64,000 bases of DNA from MGBC163016 sp910588905 (GCA_948616985.1 CAPGDO010000001.1:1-64000); one strand, 5' to 3'; shown: positions 52,401-60,602, numbered from the stretch's first letter. The notes: generated from the sequence alone by a model not told the origin. Numbers and translations are program-made.

Positions 52401-52501
52401 CCGCTGCAGCTGAGGCTGCCGAGGCCGGAGATACCGCTTTGGCTCAAGAGCTGGCCGAGGCTTCTTCTGACCCGGCTGCGGCAGATGAGGAGGTCAAGTA
52501 A
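49460..52501 (+). CDS. DmsA-like molybdopterin oxidoreductase with a repeat-bearing C-terminal extension
   Basis: A 1013-residue catalytic subunit. The [4Fe-4S] motif CYFCHANCGV with later GGLCCRG opens it; a candidate Mo ligand is the Cys of NALLCWIPTF near residue 142. MGD segments LWGMNPAASTLGG and VVDPRYSETASKADLW follow, and the MopB end is LMCKVYKCGEV at about residue 735. The remaining ~275 residues are unusual: two similar blocks (about 808-860 and 894-950) sharing GYAYD/GWRYD, N-D-CLVD and YTM, then an Ala/Glu-rich tail. No Tat signal is seen. It is followed immediately by DmsB- and NrfD-like genes. TATAAT lies at 49382. The substrate is unknown. Confidence 0.88.
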   Translation: MAEIDIHAEGVEMVKSLCYFCHANCGVLAYVKDGDVIKIEGDPDYSSQGGLCCRGTSALLHVNHPARINHALKRVGEKGEGKWEQIPYDQAIQEVADKLNQIKQESGAEYVASAGGTTRTDDWARRRFLNQFGTPNGFHNALLCWIPTFMAETCVAGWSPFETDLGAARSLILWGMNPAASTLGGMHGYTDLQMNGLKIIVVDPRYSETASKADLWLPLRPGSDAALALAILHTLIFEGLYDVEFVTKWCDGFEELMGHMADYSPEWASEITWLEPDQIRNAARMYAMNKPGCIQWGCTWDQNGSTSTTASHALALCRAITGNLDVPGGDGMPGPALNFLTDEEMEANECLPEEMKAKQIGSNKFKLTSWPGYQKISDNAIRKWGKTLPTEWFCEAHGPSVFKAILTGDPYKVRALICNATNPVNSYGDAKMVLAALKEVEFLVTVDYWMTPTALFSDYVFPAAGALERPTIITHYGATDSLMAGRRAIQPKYDRHTDMVFWRKLGLACGQDPEMWPWETEEEAYWHIIEGIGLPIESYNDFVDMIRMYYPPLHQVKYEQNGGFWTPSGKVECNSTILRELGYSGMPIYTGMAESELTTPEVAAEYPIVLTTGGGFMPYHHSEHFNMQAIRYLYPDPYFFINPKLAESLGIEQSDWCWIETRRGRIKMRASVEPIVDPRVVMCPRGWWFPERDGSADLNNPFGCLESNVNTLTCVDDPDCDPMGGSWNNRGLMCKVYKCGEVDASFTAEDAQFSIPGNADTPGIHMMPSEMKLCREPIPFEEPQPTREVPEGYVWTWQDDQIYQKGTGFRLDESGWLIDPKDKAYIDAYTGWRYDANQDCLVDVSSGKKYTMDRQEIVEVAGIRTYPGQDAPYEISGQALVWDKEKGYATFEGAKGEGKIFNPDTQWVIGIEDNVYYDQHRGYAYDPNDNCLVDMETGLRYTMNYEQITGNEELPVNEAAIAAEENTDAAAAAETQVEMDAAAAEAAEAGDTALAQELAEASSDPAAADEEVK

Positions 52502-53082
52502 TGACGAGATATTGCATGGTCATCGACCAGCGTCGCTGCATCGGCTGCCATTCTTGCACGGTAGCCTGCCGCACCTGGAACGAGCTGCCCTTGGATATCG
52601 TGTACAACCCGGTGCTGACCGAGGGTGTGCAAGGGGAGTGGCCCAACGTTCATAGGAACTGGACGCCCACCCTGTGCATGCATTGCGAGAAGCCCGCTTG
52701 CGTGCCTTGCTGCCCCACCGGCGCCAGCCAGCAGGATGAGGACGGCACGGTCTGGATCGAATATGACAAGTGCATGGCTTGCCTCGCTTGCGTGAATGCC
52801 TGCCCCTATGGCATGCGCGACCAGTCGAAGCTGCAGCCGCATCTGCACCGCTTCGTCCGCAAGTGCACGTTCTGCCGCGACAAGCGCAAGATGGACCCTG
52901 ATGCTCAGCCCTACTGCGTGGCTACGTGCCATCAGAAGGCCCGCATCTTCGGAGACCTGGATGATCCGAACTCCGAGGTGTCGAAGCTGGTCAATTCTGT
53001 TGAGACGGTCCGCCTGCTGGAGGACATGGGCACCGGCCCGCAGATCTACTACATTCCTGATTTGGGAGGTACTGTAAGATGA
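52501..53082 (+). CDS. DmsB-like four-cluster ferredoxin subunit
   Basis: A 193-residue electron-transfer subunit linking the molybdoenzyme to the membrane anchor. Four Cys sets are visible: CIGCHSCTVACRTWN, CMHCEKPACVPCCPTGAS, CMACLACVNACPYG and CTFC with the late CVATC. The start shares one base with the preceding stop (TAATG), so translation is coupled, and its own stop overlaps the next start in ATGA. Normal length for DmsB/NrfC. Confidence 0.94.
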   Translation: MTRYCMVIDQRRCIGCHSCTVACRTWNELPLDIVYNPVLTEGVQGEWPNVHRNWTPTLCMHCEKPACVPCCPTGASQQDEDGTVWIEYDKCMACLACVNACPYGMRDQSKLQPHLHRFVRKCTFCRDKRKMDPDAQPYCVATCHQKARIFGDLDDPNSEVSKLVNSVETVRLLEDMGTGPQIYYIPDLGGTVR

Positions 53083-54080
53083 GAAGACATTTCTGGAAAT
53101 GGCCCATCCCAACCTACCTGTTCCTAGGCGGACTGGGCGGTGGCATCTTCTGCCTCATCGCCGTGCTGTCCCTCTGCGTCTATCCTGGTGTAGATGCTGT
53201 CCCCATGGCCATGGCATGGCCGGGCTTCTTGGCCATCGTCGCCCTTGGCTTCGGTTGCCTGATGCTCGTGGCTGACCTGGGCCAGCCCATGGTGTTCTAC
53301 CGCGCTTTCGTGAAGAGCACGAGCGTTCTTGCTTGGGGTGCTCGCCTCCTCACGGTGTGCATGTTCTTCGGTCTGTTCTGGTTCGCCAGCTACGTGCCTT
53401 GGGACTGGTTCGCTCCTATCGCGAACTTCTTCGCACCGTTCCGTGCCTTCAACATCGCCATCGCAGGCATCGCAGGCACGTGCATCATGCTCTACACGGG
53501 CATCTTCCTCTCTACCCTGAAGTCCCATGCCTTCTGGGCTACCCCGGCGCTGCCCGTGCTCTTCACGGTGTCCGCGCTCTCCACGGCCTGCGCAGCCATC
53601 TCGCTGTCCGCTGGCTGGTGGCCTGCCCCTCAGGGCATCTACACCGAGGCTGCGCTCATGAACCTCCTGGCTGCTCATGCCGTCCATGAGGTCGTGCATC
53701 TCGTGGATGTCATCCTGGTGGTCTGCGAGATCGTCGTCCTCCTGGTCATGGTGCTCTCCTTCCTGGGTGCTGGCAACAAGACGGCGAACCGCGTGGCTCA
53801 CAAGTGGGTCCATGGTTCTTACGCCTTCGCCTTCTGGGGTGGTATGATCGCCATGGGTCTGGTGATCCCCGAACTGCTCTACATCGGCCTTCCTGAGACC
53901 ATCGGCTCTACGGTCATCGCCCCCGTCCTCGTTCTTTTGGGTGGCCTGTTGCTCCGCTTCATGGTGGTCAACTCCGACGAGCGTGCTCCGCTGCCGGGCG
54001 AGGATATGTACTTCAAGAAGCTTCCGCCGAAGGATGCTGAGTTCATCACCAAGTGGACCTATGGTGAGAACCTGTTCTAG
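53079..54080 (+). CDS. NrfD/DmsC-like membrane anchor
   Basis: A 333-residue quinone-interacting anchor. About nine hydrophobic segments run from YLFLGGLGGGIFCLIAVL to a C-terminal span before residue 305; FMVVNSDERAPLPGEDMYF is a typical NrfD cytoplasmic end. The start overlaps the DmsB-like stop. With the two preceding genes it makes a complete CISM-type complex, probably menaquinol-oxidising. The last codons and stop are covered by a 28-bp tandem repeat. Confidence 0.91.
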   Translation: MRRHFWKWPIPTYLFLGGLGGGIFCLIAVLSLCVYPGVDAVPMAMAWPGFLAIVALGFGCLMLVADLGQPMVFYRAFVKSTSVLAWGARLLTVCMFFGLFWFASYVPWDWFAPIANFFAPFRAFNIAIAGIAGTCIMLYTGIFLSTLKSHAFWATPALPVLFTVSALSTACAAISLSAGWWPAPQGIYTEAALMNLLAAHAVHEVVHLVDVILVVCEIVVLLVMVLSFLGAGNKTANRVAHKWVHGSYAFAFWGGMIAMGLVIPELLYIGLPETIGSTVIAPVLVLLGGLLLRFMVVNSDERAPLPGEDMYFKKLPPKDAEFITKWTYGENLF

Positions 54081-54116
54081 GATCTCAGATGGTGAGAACC
54101 TGTTCTAGGATCTCAG
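54061..54116. repeat. 28-bp tandem duplication over the NrfD-like gene end
   Basis: ATGGTGAGAACC, TGTTCTAG and GATCTCAG make a 28-base unit present twice, at 54061-54088 and 54089-54116, with no differences. The first unit holds the real C-terminal codons and stop; the second duplicates them outside the gene. Confidence 0.93.
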
Positions 54117-54144
54117 CTCAGACGAGCTTCGCTCAGCTGTAACG

Positions 54145-54176
54145 AGACGCCCCGCATCTGCGGGGCGTCTTTCTTT
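54145..54176 (+). terminator. Rho-independent terminator of the DmsABC-like operon
   Basis: A perfect 11-bp stem, AGACGCCCCGC with GCGGGGCGTCT, surrounds a 4-base loop and is followed by TTCTTTT. Confidence 0.9.
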
Positions 54177-54201
54177 TGCGGCATTCGGTGGTCGTTAATC
54201 T

Positions 54202-54272
54202 GGCCGAACGTGTTCGTCCCCTACGAGGATCCTGTGCCCGGTTGTCTGTAGGGGCGGACCGTGGTCCGCCCC
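54202..54272. repeat. Compensated palindrome pair, 54.2 kb copy
   Basis: GGCCGAACG-TGTTCGTCCCCTAC near 54202 and GGGGCGGACC-gt-GGTCCGCCCC at 54251-54272, both related to the units at 26.6 kb and 45 kb. It lies between the terminator and the stop of the ABC gene. Confidence 0.68.
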
Positions 54273-54285
54273 GGAGCATGTTGCA

Positions 54286-55656
54286 TCATCCCTCCGCTCT
54301 CATGAGGTTCGAGCGGTCATGGGTGGCGATGATGAGCGTCCTGTTCGCTCGGTGCTCGTGGATGAGCTGTGCGGCGTGCTGTGCATTCGCCTCATCCAAT
54401 CCCGCGAAGGGCTCATCCAATAGGAGGACCGATGAGGGGTGCGCGAGCGCTCGTGCCAGCTCGATGCGCCGGCGCTGACCGCCTGAGAGCGCTGAGACGG
54501 GCTTGCTCTCAAGCAGCGGCTCCTCAGGGATGAGCTCATCCAGAAGGTATCGCGCGAAGCCGAGCTCTTGTTCGCTGGATGCCACGAGGGCGAGGTTCTG
54601 AGGGGCGCTCAGGCTCTCGATGAGGCGTGGTTCCTGGAAGGCCATGCTCGGAGCGCATGTCGGAAGCATCGAGGCAGGGGAGACCTCATCGAAGGCGTCC
54701 AGCTGCGCGATGATGCGAAGGGTCGTGGTCTTGCCTGAACCCGACGGCGAGGTCAGCCGTGCGATGCTGCCCTGCTCCACCTCAAGGGAGAAGCCTTCCA
54801 GCACGGGCTCACCGCCAAAGGATCTCCATCCGTCACGGATGATGACAGCCTCAGCAGAGGGCATCGGGGGCGCTTGGTCCGTTGGCGTAGCCTGGGCGCA
54901 TTCCCTATCCAGGATGCGTGCAGGCAGCTTAGCTGCCGCATCCACGGCAGCGACGACGATCCTCTCTGAGAGCCATCCCAATGCGATGATCACGACGGTC
55001 CAGGCCACGATGGATGCCATGTCCAGTGATAGCTTCCCCAGGTAGATCTGCTCCCCGATGGAGAGGGTGGGAAGCCCGATGAGCTCGCAGGCGACCCCTG
55101 CCTTCCAGGCCATGCCCGTGCTCGTGCGTGCAGCAGCGCGCACGAAGGGGGCTGCTTGGGGCCAGCGTACGAAGAGGCTGCGGCGCCAGCCTCTCACCTG
55201 GAAGGTCTCCAGCATCTGGTCGGTTGCGGGGTCCGCTATGCGATGGGCTTCGAGCATGGCGAAATAGAACGGAGGGAGCACGACCAGGCCAACGGCGATG
55301 GAGGTGGCAAGGTGCGATCCGCACCAGACCAAGAGCAGCGCTATCACGCAAACGATGGGCGTGCTCTTCATGCCATGGAGCGCAGGTGCGAGGAATGTTC
55401 GCACGGCCTCGGATCGCCCCGCGACGGCACCGAGCAGGAGGCCGAGGATGCAGGCGACGGCGAACCCAGCAGCTATCCGTCCTGCTGACCATCCGATGAC
55501 GAGCCAAGAGGCGGGGGTGAGGATGTCATGTAGCAGTGCTTCGAACGCTTCAATGGGGCCGCAGAAGAGCAGAGGGTTCCCGATGGCCCAGGAGGCAAGC
55601 TGCCAGAGGATGAGCCATGCTCCGATGGCTCCGATCCGCTTGAGGGCGGTCTGCAT
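54286..55656 (-). CDS. Fused permease-ATPase of an SsuBC/TauBC-type ABC importer
   Basis: A 456-residue fusion. The N-terminal 250 residues are a BPD-type permease (SWLVIGWSAGRIAAGFAVAC, the EAA-like loop LETFQVRGWRRSLFVRWPQAAP). A linker leads to an ATPase with Walker A TSPSGSGKTTTLR, signature VSALSGGQRRRIELARAL and Walker B VLLLDEPFAGLD. The two domains are normally separate proteins. ATG 55656 begins one base after the lipoprotein stop; an ATG at 55677 is in frame and overlaps it. Neither has a strong ribosome site, so coupling is likely. The cargo is unknown; the family imports sulfonates, nitrate or thiamine precursors. Confidence 0.87.
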   Translation of the reverse strand: MQTALKRIGAIGAWLILWQLASWAIGNPLLFCGPIEAFEALLHDILTPASWLVIGWSAGRIAAGFAVACILGLLLGAVAGRSEAVRTFLAPALHGMKSTPIVCVIALLLVWCGSHLATSIAVGLVVLPPFYFAMLEAHRIADPATDQMLETFQVRGWRRSLFVRWPQAAPFVRAAARTSTGMAWKAGVACELIGLPTLSIGEQIYLGKLSLDMASIVAWTVVIIALGWLSERIVVAAVDAAAKLPARILDRECAQATPTDQAPPMPSAEAVIIRDGWRSFGGEPVLEGFSLEVEQGSIARLTSPSGSGKTTTLRIIAQLDAFDEVSPASMLPTCAPSMAFQEPRLIESLSAPQNLALVASSEQELGFARYLLDELIPEEPLLESKPVSALSGGQRRRIELARALAHPSSVLLLDEPFAGLDEANAQHAAQLIHEHRANRTLIIATHDRSNLMRAEG

Positions 55657-55657
55657 C

Positions 55658-56731
55658 CTAGAGATGGTAGAACCCATCATCAGGAAGGCCACCGGCGATG
55701 GCATCCGGTGCCCATCGTAGAAGCTCTTGGAGATAGCCGGAGATGGCAGCGCGCATCTCTTCGCCATCCAGGCAGACCACATTGCAAAGGGGGATAGCCG
55801 TCTCTGCGATGGCTGCGTTGGGGATGATCCCAAGCTCTACCACCGTATCAGCCACAGCGGCAGGGTCATTGGCGGCGGTATCCGCTGATGCCCGGTGATC
55901 CTCGAGGAAGCGAGCCACGGCATCCGGATGCTCCTCCAAGAATGACGTGCGCACGACGGTGACGCCGGTGACGAAGCGGCTGCCCTCAGCAAGGGAGGAC
56001 GCATCACCAGCGGCCAGGAGGTCCCATTGCTCGGTCAGGTCGAGCACGTTGGACAAGGAGGCATCCTGGGCTACGGCGGAGGTGGCGAAGGGCTGGGGCA
56101 CGATGCCGATGGCGTTCGCATCCGTTGCCAGTAGCGCTACCACTTCTGCTGGCTCTGAGCGGAACTCCAGGGTCACATCAGCCTCAGAGAGCCCTGCCTT
56201 CGCCAGGAGCGCACGGATGGTGTACTCAGGGACTGTGCCCTTGCCGGTCATGTAGACGGTGCGTCCGGCAAGGTCGGCCATGGTGGCTTCGCCGCCCTTG
56301 AGGCCGTCGTCTGCGGTCAGCCCATAGAGGACGCCGAGCGTATTCACGTCGATGGCCTCGATGCCTCCCTCTGTGCGGTGGTAGAGCGTAGCGGCAAGGT
56401 TGACGGGCACAAGGGCGATGTCCACCTCTTCCGATGCCAGCTTGGGCGCTATCTCGTCTGCAGTGGCATGGATCTGGAAGTCATAGGATCCTTGCGTCTC
56501 ATCTTCCATCATGGCAGCGAGCCCGATGGAGGTCGGGCCCTTCATGGATGCGATGCGCACGGGCGTACCTGCATCCTCTGCACCTTCTTGATGCTGCGCC
56601 GCTTCCGAAGAGGATGGACCATCGGAGGTGGCAGCGCAGCCGAAGAGCAGACAGCCCACGAGCGCGAGCAGTACCGCTGCCAGGGTGAGAGATGCCGTAG
56701 ACCGGGCGTTCACGTTAAGTTCAAGTTTCAT
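55658..56731 (-). CDS. Substrate-binding lipoprotein of the fused ABC importer
   Basis: A 357-residue lipoprotein of the NMT1/SsuA-like periplasmic-binding group. The signal ends in the lipobox LFGC near residue 32. The mature domain starts PVRIASMKGPTSIGLAAMME, then VDIALVPVNLAATLY and VYMTGKGTVPEYTIRALL, the pattern of proteins binding small anions or pyrimidine precursors. The stop is one base from the permease-ATPase start. Divergent from the NuoF/GltD-like gene with 87 bp between, where both promoters must lie. Confidence 0.85.
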   Translation of the reverse strand: MKLELNVNARSTASLTLAAVLLALVGCLLFGCAATSDGPSSSEAAQHQEGAEDAGTPVRIASMKGPTSIGLAAMMEDETQGSYDFQIHATADEIAPKLASEEVDIALVPVNLAATLYHRTEGGIEAIDVNTLGVLYGLTADDGLKGGEATMADLAGRTVYMTGKGTVPEYTIRALLAKAGLSEADVTLEFRSEPAEVVALLATDANAIGIVPQPFATSAVAQDASLSNVLDLTEQWDLLAAGDASSLAEGSRFVTGVTVVRTSFLEEHPDAVARFLEDHRASADTAANDPAAVADTVVELGIIPNAAIAETAIPLCNVVCLDGEEMRAAISGYLQELLRWAPDAIAGGLPDDGFYHL

Positions 56732-56818
56732 GGGCCATCCATTCGCCTGGAGAGATATCTGGCTATCCTACAATAACGAGTCTCAGATATCGTGCAGAGC
56801 CTACGGAGGAGCAGGCCT

Positions 56819-58744
56819 ATGGCATTGATGGAGATAGAGAAGCCTCGATCGGCCCAAGGGGTGATCGATGATGTCTGCCAGACGATCGTGCGTCGTGCAA
56901 CGGCAGGGTCGGCGGGCATCTGCCCTGTCGAGCTCGCAGGTGCATTCGTCAGCCTGTGCGCAGCGCAGTCGTGCGGGAAGTGCGTGCCCTGTCGCATAGG
57001 GTTGGCCCAGATGGACGCTTTGATCGACGCTGTGCTCGATGGCGATGCCACCATGGCTGATCTGGATGTGCTCGAACGCACGGCCCGGACGGCTTACGCG
57101 AGCGCTGATTGCGCCATCGGCTATGAAGCAGGGGCCATGGCGCTCCGTTCGCTCAAGGGCTTCCGCCATGACTTCGAGTCCCATGTGCGCACGGGCCGCT
57201 GCGAGGGAGGACCCCGGGATGCAGTGCCGTGCGCTGCGGGTTGTCCAGCTCACGTGGACATACCCGGCTATGTGTCGTTGGTGGGTGCAGGGCGCTTTGC
57301 GGATGCCGTCCGTCTGATCCGCAAGGATAATCCGTTCCCGCTGGCCTGCGGGCTCATCTGCGAGCATCCGTGCGAGCTCACGTGCCGTCGCGGGGTGGTG
57401 GATGACGCGATCAACATCCGTGCGCTCAAGCGCTATGCGGTCGACCATGCTCCGGAGATGTTCGCGGTGGATAGCGAAGATGCGGCCGAAGGCGCAAGCG
57501 CGGGCGTGAACGCACAGGCAGCTGATAGCGAAGGCGAGCGCGGATCCGCAGCCGCAGCTGCTCCCTATCATCATCCTGAGACGGGCAAGCGCGTGGCTAT
57601 CATCGGCGGTGGCCCTGCGGGCTTGAGCGCGGCGTACTATCTGACGCTCATGGGGCACGCCCCTACCGTATTCGAGCAGCGCGAGCATCTGGGCGGCATG
57701 ATGCGCTATGGCATCCCCGCCTATCGCTTCCCGCGCTCTGAGCTCGACCGTGAGATCGCGTGGATCGTATCCCAGGGCATCGACGTGCGCTTGGGCGTCA
57801 CGGTGCCGAACGACATCACCTTACAAGAGCTGCGTCGTGATTTCGATGCGGTCTACATCGCCATAGGCGCTCATGATGAGAAGACGCTCGGCCTTGAGGG
57901 CGAGAATGCCGAAGGGGTGCTCTCTGCGGTCGAGATGCTACGGGCTATCGGAGATGGCTTCCTTCATCATTTCGAGGGCCAGCGCATCGTGGTCGTGGGC
58001 GGTGGCAATGTCGCCATGGATGTAGCGCGCACGTCCATGCGCTTGGGAGCCGAGTCGGTCCAGGTCGTCTATCGCCGCCGCGTCGAGGATATGACGGCCC
58101 AGGCTGAGGAGATAGAAGGTGCCATCGCTGAGGGTTGCGAGATATGCGAGCTCATGGCTCCGGTCCGTATCGCCACAGAGGACGAGCGCGTGGTAGGACT
58201 GGAGGTGCAGCCCCAGGTCATCGGAGCCGTCGATCACGGACGGCCGAAGCCGGTCAAGGCTGCGCGCCCCACCGAGGTCATCCCGTGCGACCGGGTCCTC
58301 ATGGCAGTGGGCCAAGCGGTGGGGGCCGCCGCCTTGGATGCAGGGGATCTGCCCGTCGAATGGGGTCGCATCGTGGCAGGCCCGTTCGGACAGGTGCCCG
58401 GTGTGGAAGGCGTATTCGCGGGGGGTGATTGCGAGACGGGTCCGGCGACGGTCATCCGCGCCATCGCTGCAGGCAAGGCGGCTGCGCGCAATATCGACGA
58501 GTTCCTCGGTTTCGACCACATCATCTCAGTGGATGTGGACATCCCCCCTGCCTGTGCAGCAGACCGCGCACCCTGTGGTCGCTCGAACACGATGGAGCGC
58601 AGTGCCCAAGACCGCATGGCTGACTTCGCCATGATGGAGCATGGTCTGAGCGCGCAGGAAGCGGTCCAGGAATCCGGTCGTTGCCTACGCTGTGACAGGT
58701 TCGGTCTCGGTGCGCTGGGTGGAGGAAGGACGTTCTCATGGTAA
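56819..58744 (+). CDS. NuoF-tail / GltD-like NAD(P)H oxidoreductase partner of the hydrogenase
   Basis: A 641-residue flavoprotein. Residues 1-115 resemble the C-terminal cluster domain of NuoF (SCGKCVPCRIGLAQM). Residues 140-215 are the GltD-type two-cluster Fer4_20 domain (CPAHVDIPGYV, CGLICEHPCELTCRRG). An FAD fold (VAIIGGGPAGLSAAYYL) and an NAD(P) fold (IVVVGGGNVAMDVARTS) follow, and the protein ends with CLRCDRFGLG. It overlaps the hydrogenase start by seven bases. It most likely passes electrons between NAD(P)H, ferredoxin and the hydrogenase; bifurcation is possible but not shown. GGAGGAG precedes ATG 56819. Confidence 0.88.
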   Translation: MALMEIEKPRSAQGVIDDVCQTIVRRATAGSAGICPVELAGAFVSLCAAQSCGKCVPCRIGLAQMDALIDAVLDGDATMADLDVLERTARTAYASADCAIGYEAGAMALRSLKGFRHDFESHVRTGRCEGGPRDAVPCAAGCPAHVDIPGYVSLVGAGRFADAVRLIRKDNPFPLACGLICEHPCELTCRRGVVDDAINIRALKRYAVDHAPEMFAVDSEDAAEGASAGVNAQAADSEGERGSAAAAAPYHHPETGKRVAIIGGGPAGLSAAYYLTLMGHAPTVFEQREHLGGMMRYGIPAYRFPRSELDREIAWIVSQGIDVRLGVTVPNDITLQELRRDFDAVYIAIGAHDEKTLGLEGENAEGVLSAVEMLRAIGDGFLHHFEGQRIVVVGGGNVAMDVARTSMRLGAESVQVVYRRRVEDMTAQAEEIEGAIAEGCEICELMAPVRIATEDERVVGLEVQPQVIGAVDHGRPKPVKAARPTEVIPCDRVLMAVGQAVGAAALDAGDLPVEWGRIVAGPFGQVPGVEGVFAGGDCETGPATVIRAIAAGKAAARNIDEFLGFDHIISVDVDIPPACAADRAPCGRSNTMERSAQDRMADFAMMEHGLSAQEAVQESGRCLRCDRFGLGALGGGRTFSW

Positions 58745-60462
58745 AGGCCATCATCAATGGCATCAGCATCGAGATGCCCGAAGGATCCACCATCCTGAGC
58801 GCTGCTCAGGCTGCGGATGTTTCGGTGCCGACGCTCTGCACCATCAAGGATGTGAGCGATATCGGCGCGTGTCGCGTCTGCGTGGTAGAAGTGGAGGGGT
58901 GCGAGCGACTGGTGCCTGCTTGCAACACCCCTCTCGAAGAGGGCATGGTCATCAAGACGGATACGCCGCGTGTGCTCGAGGCACGGCGGGTGAACGTCAG
59001 CCTGCTCCTCTCCCAGCATAAGGTGGAGTGCGCTCTGTGCGTACGCAACGGCAATTGCGTGTTGCAGAGCCTGGCGCAGGAGCTCAACCTCCTGGATGTG
59101 CCCTATGAGACCTCCATCCGCACCGATGCCTGGGATAGCACCTTCCCGCTCATCCGGGATGGATCGAAGTGCGTACGCTGCCTGCGCTGCGTGCAGATAT
59201 GCAACAAGGTCCAAGGTTGCAATGTGTGGGAGGTCAAGAATCGCGCCACACGGATGGATGTGGGCGTGCGTGCGGGCTCGCCCATCCAAGAGGCGGGTTG
59301 CACCCTCTGCGGGCAGTGCATCACCCATTGCCCCACGGGGGCGCTCCGGGCACGGGATGATGTGAATGCGGTCTTGGAGGCCTTGGCCGATCCGGATGTC
59401 GCATGCGTGGTACAGGTGGCACCAGCCGTGCGCACCTCCTGGGGCGAGGCGCTGGGGTTGCCCTTGGAGGTGGCCACTGAAGGGCGCCTTGCAGCCACGT
59501 TCAAAGCGCTCGGATTCGACTATGCCTTCGATACGAACTTCGCTGCTGACATGACCATCATGGAAGAGGGGAGCGAATTCGTGGAGCGCTTGGGCGGTGC
59601 CGGTGAGCTGCCGTTGCTCACCTCGTGCTGTCCGGGATGGGTGCGCTACCTCAAGGCGCATAGGCCGGGATGGCTCGGCAACCTCTCCAGCGCGAAGTCA
59701 CCTCAACAGATGTTCGGGACGCTGCTGAAGGAGCATGTCGGCCCGAAGCTCGGCATGACCTCTGAGAAAGGCCCGAAGCGGATCTTCCATGTCTCTTGCA
59801 TGCCCTGCGTGGCGAAGAAGTACGAGGCGGCAGTGGAGGAGATGGCGCGCGAAGAGGGCGCGGATGTGGATGCGGTGCTGACGGTGCGCGAGCTCATCCG
59901 CCTCGTGCGCCTCATGCATGTGGATGTTGCGCAGCTGGAGGAGATCCCCTTCGATGACCCCATGGACGAGGGGTCGGGTGCTGCGGTCATCTTCGGCGCT
60001 ACGGGCGGCGTCATGGAGGCAGCGCTTCGAAGAGCGTACTTCCTGGTGAATGGGGTCAACCCCGATGCGGATGCGTTCTCTGACGTCCGTGGCATGGACG
60101 GGTGGCGTGAGCGCACCTTCGATATCGGCGGCAGATGCGTTCGCGTGGCCATTGCCAGCGGCTTGGCCAATGCAGCGCGGCTGCTGGATGCTCTGGAGGC
60201 AGGGGATGCGGACTACGATTTCGTGGAGGTCATGGCATGCCCGGGTGGTTGCGCTGGGGGTGGGGGACAGCCGATCCATGAAGCGTGCGAGCTCGCAGGG
60301 GATCGAGGCCGCGTGCTCTATGGCCTGGATCAGCGTCGCGCAGTGCGCTTCAGCCATGAGAATCCTCATGTGAGCGCATGCTATGAGGACTTCTTGGGGT
60401 CCCCGCTCTCAGAGCGCGCCCATCATCTGCTCCATACCGATCAACAGACGTGGAAGCTGTAG
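58738..60462 (+). CDS. [FeFe]-hydrogenase catalytic subunit
   Basis: A 574-residue soluble hydrogenase of the M3 type. In order: a 2Fe-2S domain (CTIKDVSDIGACRVC and later C), the His-Cys3 cluster (HKVECALCVRNGNCVLQ), two [4Fe-4S] sets (CVRCLRCVQICNKVQGC, CTLCGQCITHCPTG) and the H-cluster domain. All three H-cluster signatures are present: TSCCPGWV, MPCVAKKYEA and ACPGGCAGGGGQP. It is coupled to the NuoF/GltD-like gene, so it probably evolves or uses H2 with NAD(P)H and ferredoxin. Maturases HydEFG are not in the window. Confidence 0.96.
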   Translation: MVKAIINGISIEMPEGSTILSAAQAADVSVPTLCTIKDVSDIGACRVCVVEVEGCERLVPACNTPLEEGMVIKTDTPRVLEARRVNVSLLLSQHKVECALCVRNGNCVLQSLAQELNLLDVPYETSIRTDAWDSTFPLIRDGSKCVRCLRCVQICNKVQGCNVWEVKNRATRMDVGVRAGSPIQEAGCTLCGQCITHCPTGALRARDDVNAVLEALADPDVACVVQVAPAVRTSWGEALGLPLEVATEGRLAATFKALGFDYAFDTNFAADMTIMEEGSEFVERLGGAGELPLLTSCCPGWVRYLKAHRPGWLGNLSSAKSPQQMFGTLLKEHVGPKLGMTSEKGPKRIFHVSCMPCVAKKYEAAVEEMAREEGADVDAVLTVRELIRLVRLMHVDVAQLEEIPFDDPMDEGSGAAVIFGATGGVMEAALRRAYFLVNGVNPDADAFSDVRGMDGWRERTFDIGGRCVRVAIASGLANAARLLDALEAGDADYDFVEVMACPGGCAGGGGQPIHEACELAGDRGRVLYGLDQRRAVRFSHENPHVSACYEDFLGSPLSERAHHLLHTDQQTWKL

Positions 60463-60532
60463 CACCGCCCAGGTAGCACTGGGCAGGCGTGCGAAGCGTC
60501 CAACCTAGGGAATGCGGCCCCTCGGCTCTGGT

Positions 60533-60561
60533 TTGCTTGGGGGCCTTCTGCCCACTATAAT
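60533..60561 (+). promoter_or_regulatory. Promoter upstream of the CCG-protein/molybdoenzyme unit
   Basis: TTGCTT at 60533 and TATAAT at 60556 are separated by 17 bp, 41 bp before the GTG start of the CCG gene. A GGCCCC/GGGGCC hairpin just upstream may end the hydrogenase transcript. Confidence 0.68.
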
Positions 60562-60602
60562 CACCCCAACATTAGACACTATCCTATAGATGAGGATGCA
60601 CT

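Noticed and set aside
58234..59661. 475-codon minus-strand frame over the hydrogenase
   Set aside because: Antisense to all hydrogenase motifs, His/Ala/Arg-rich shadow composition.
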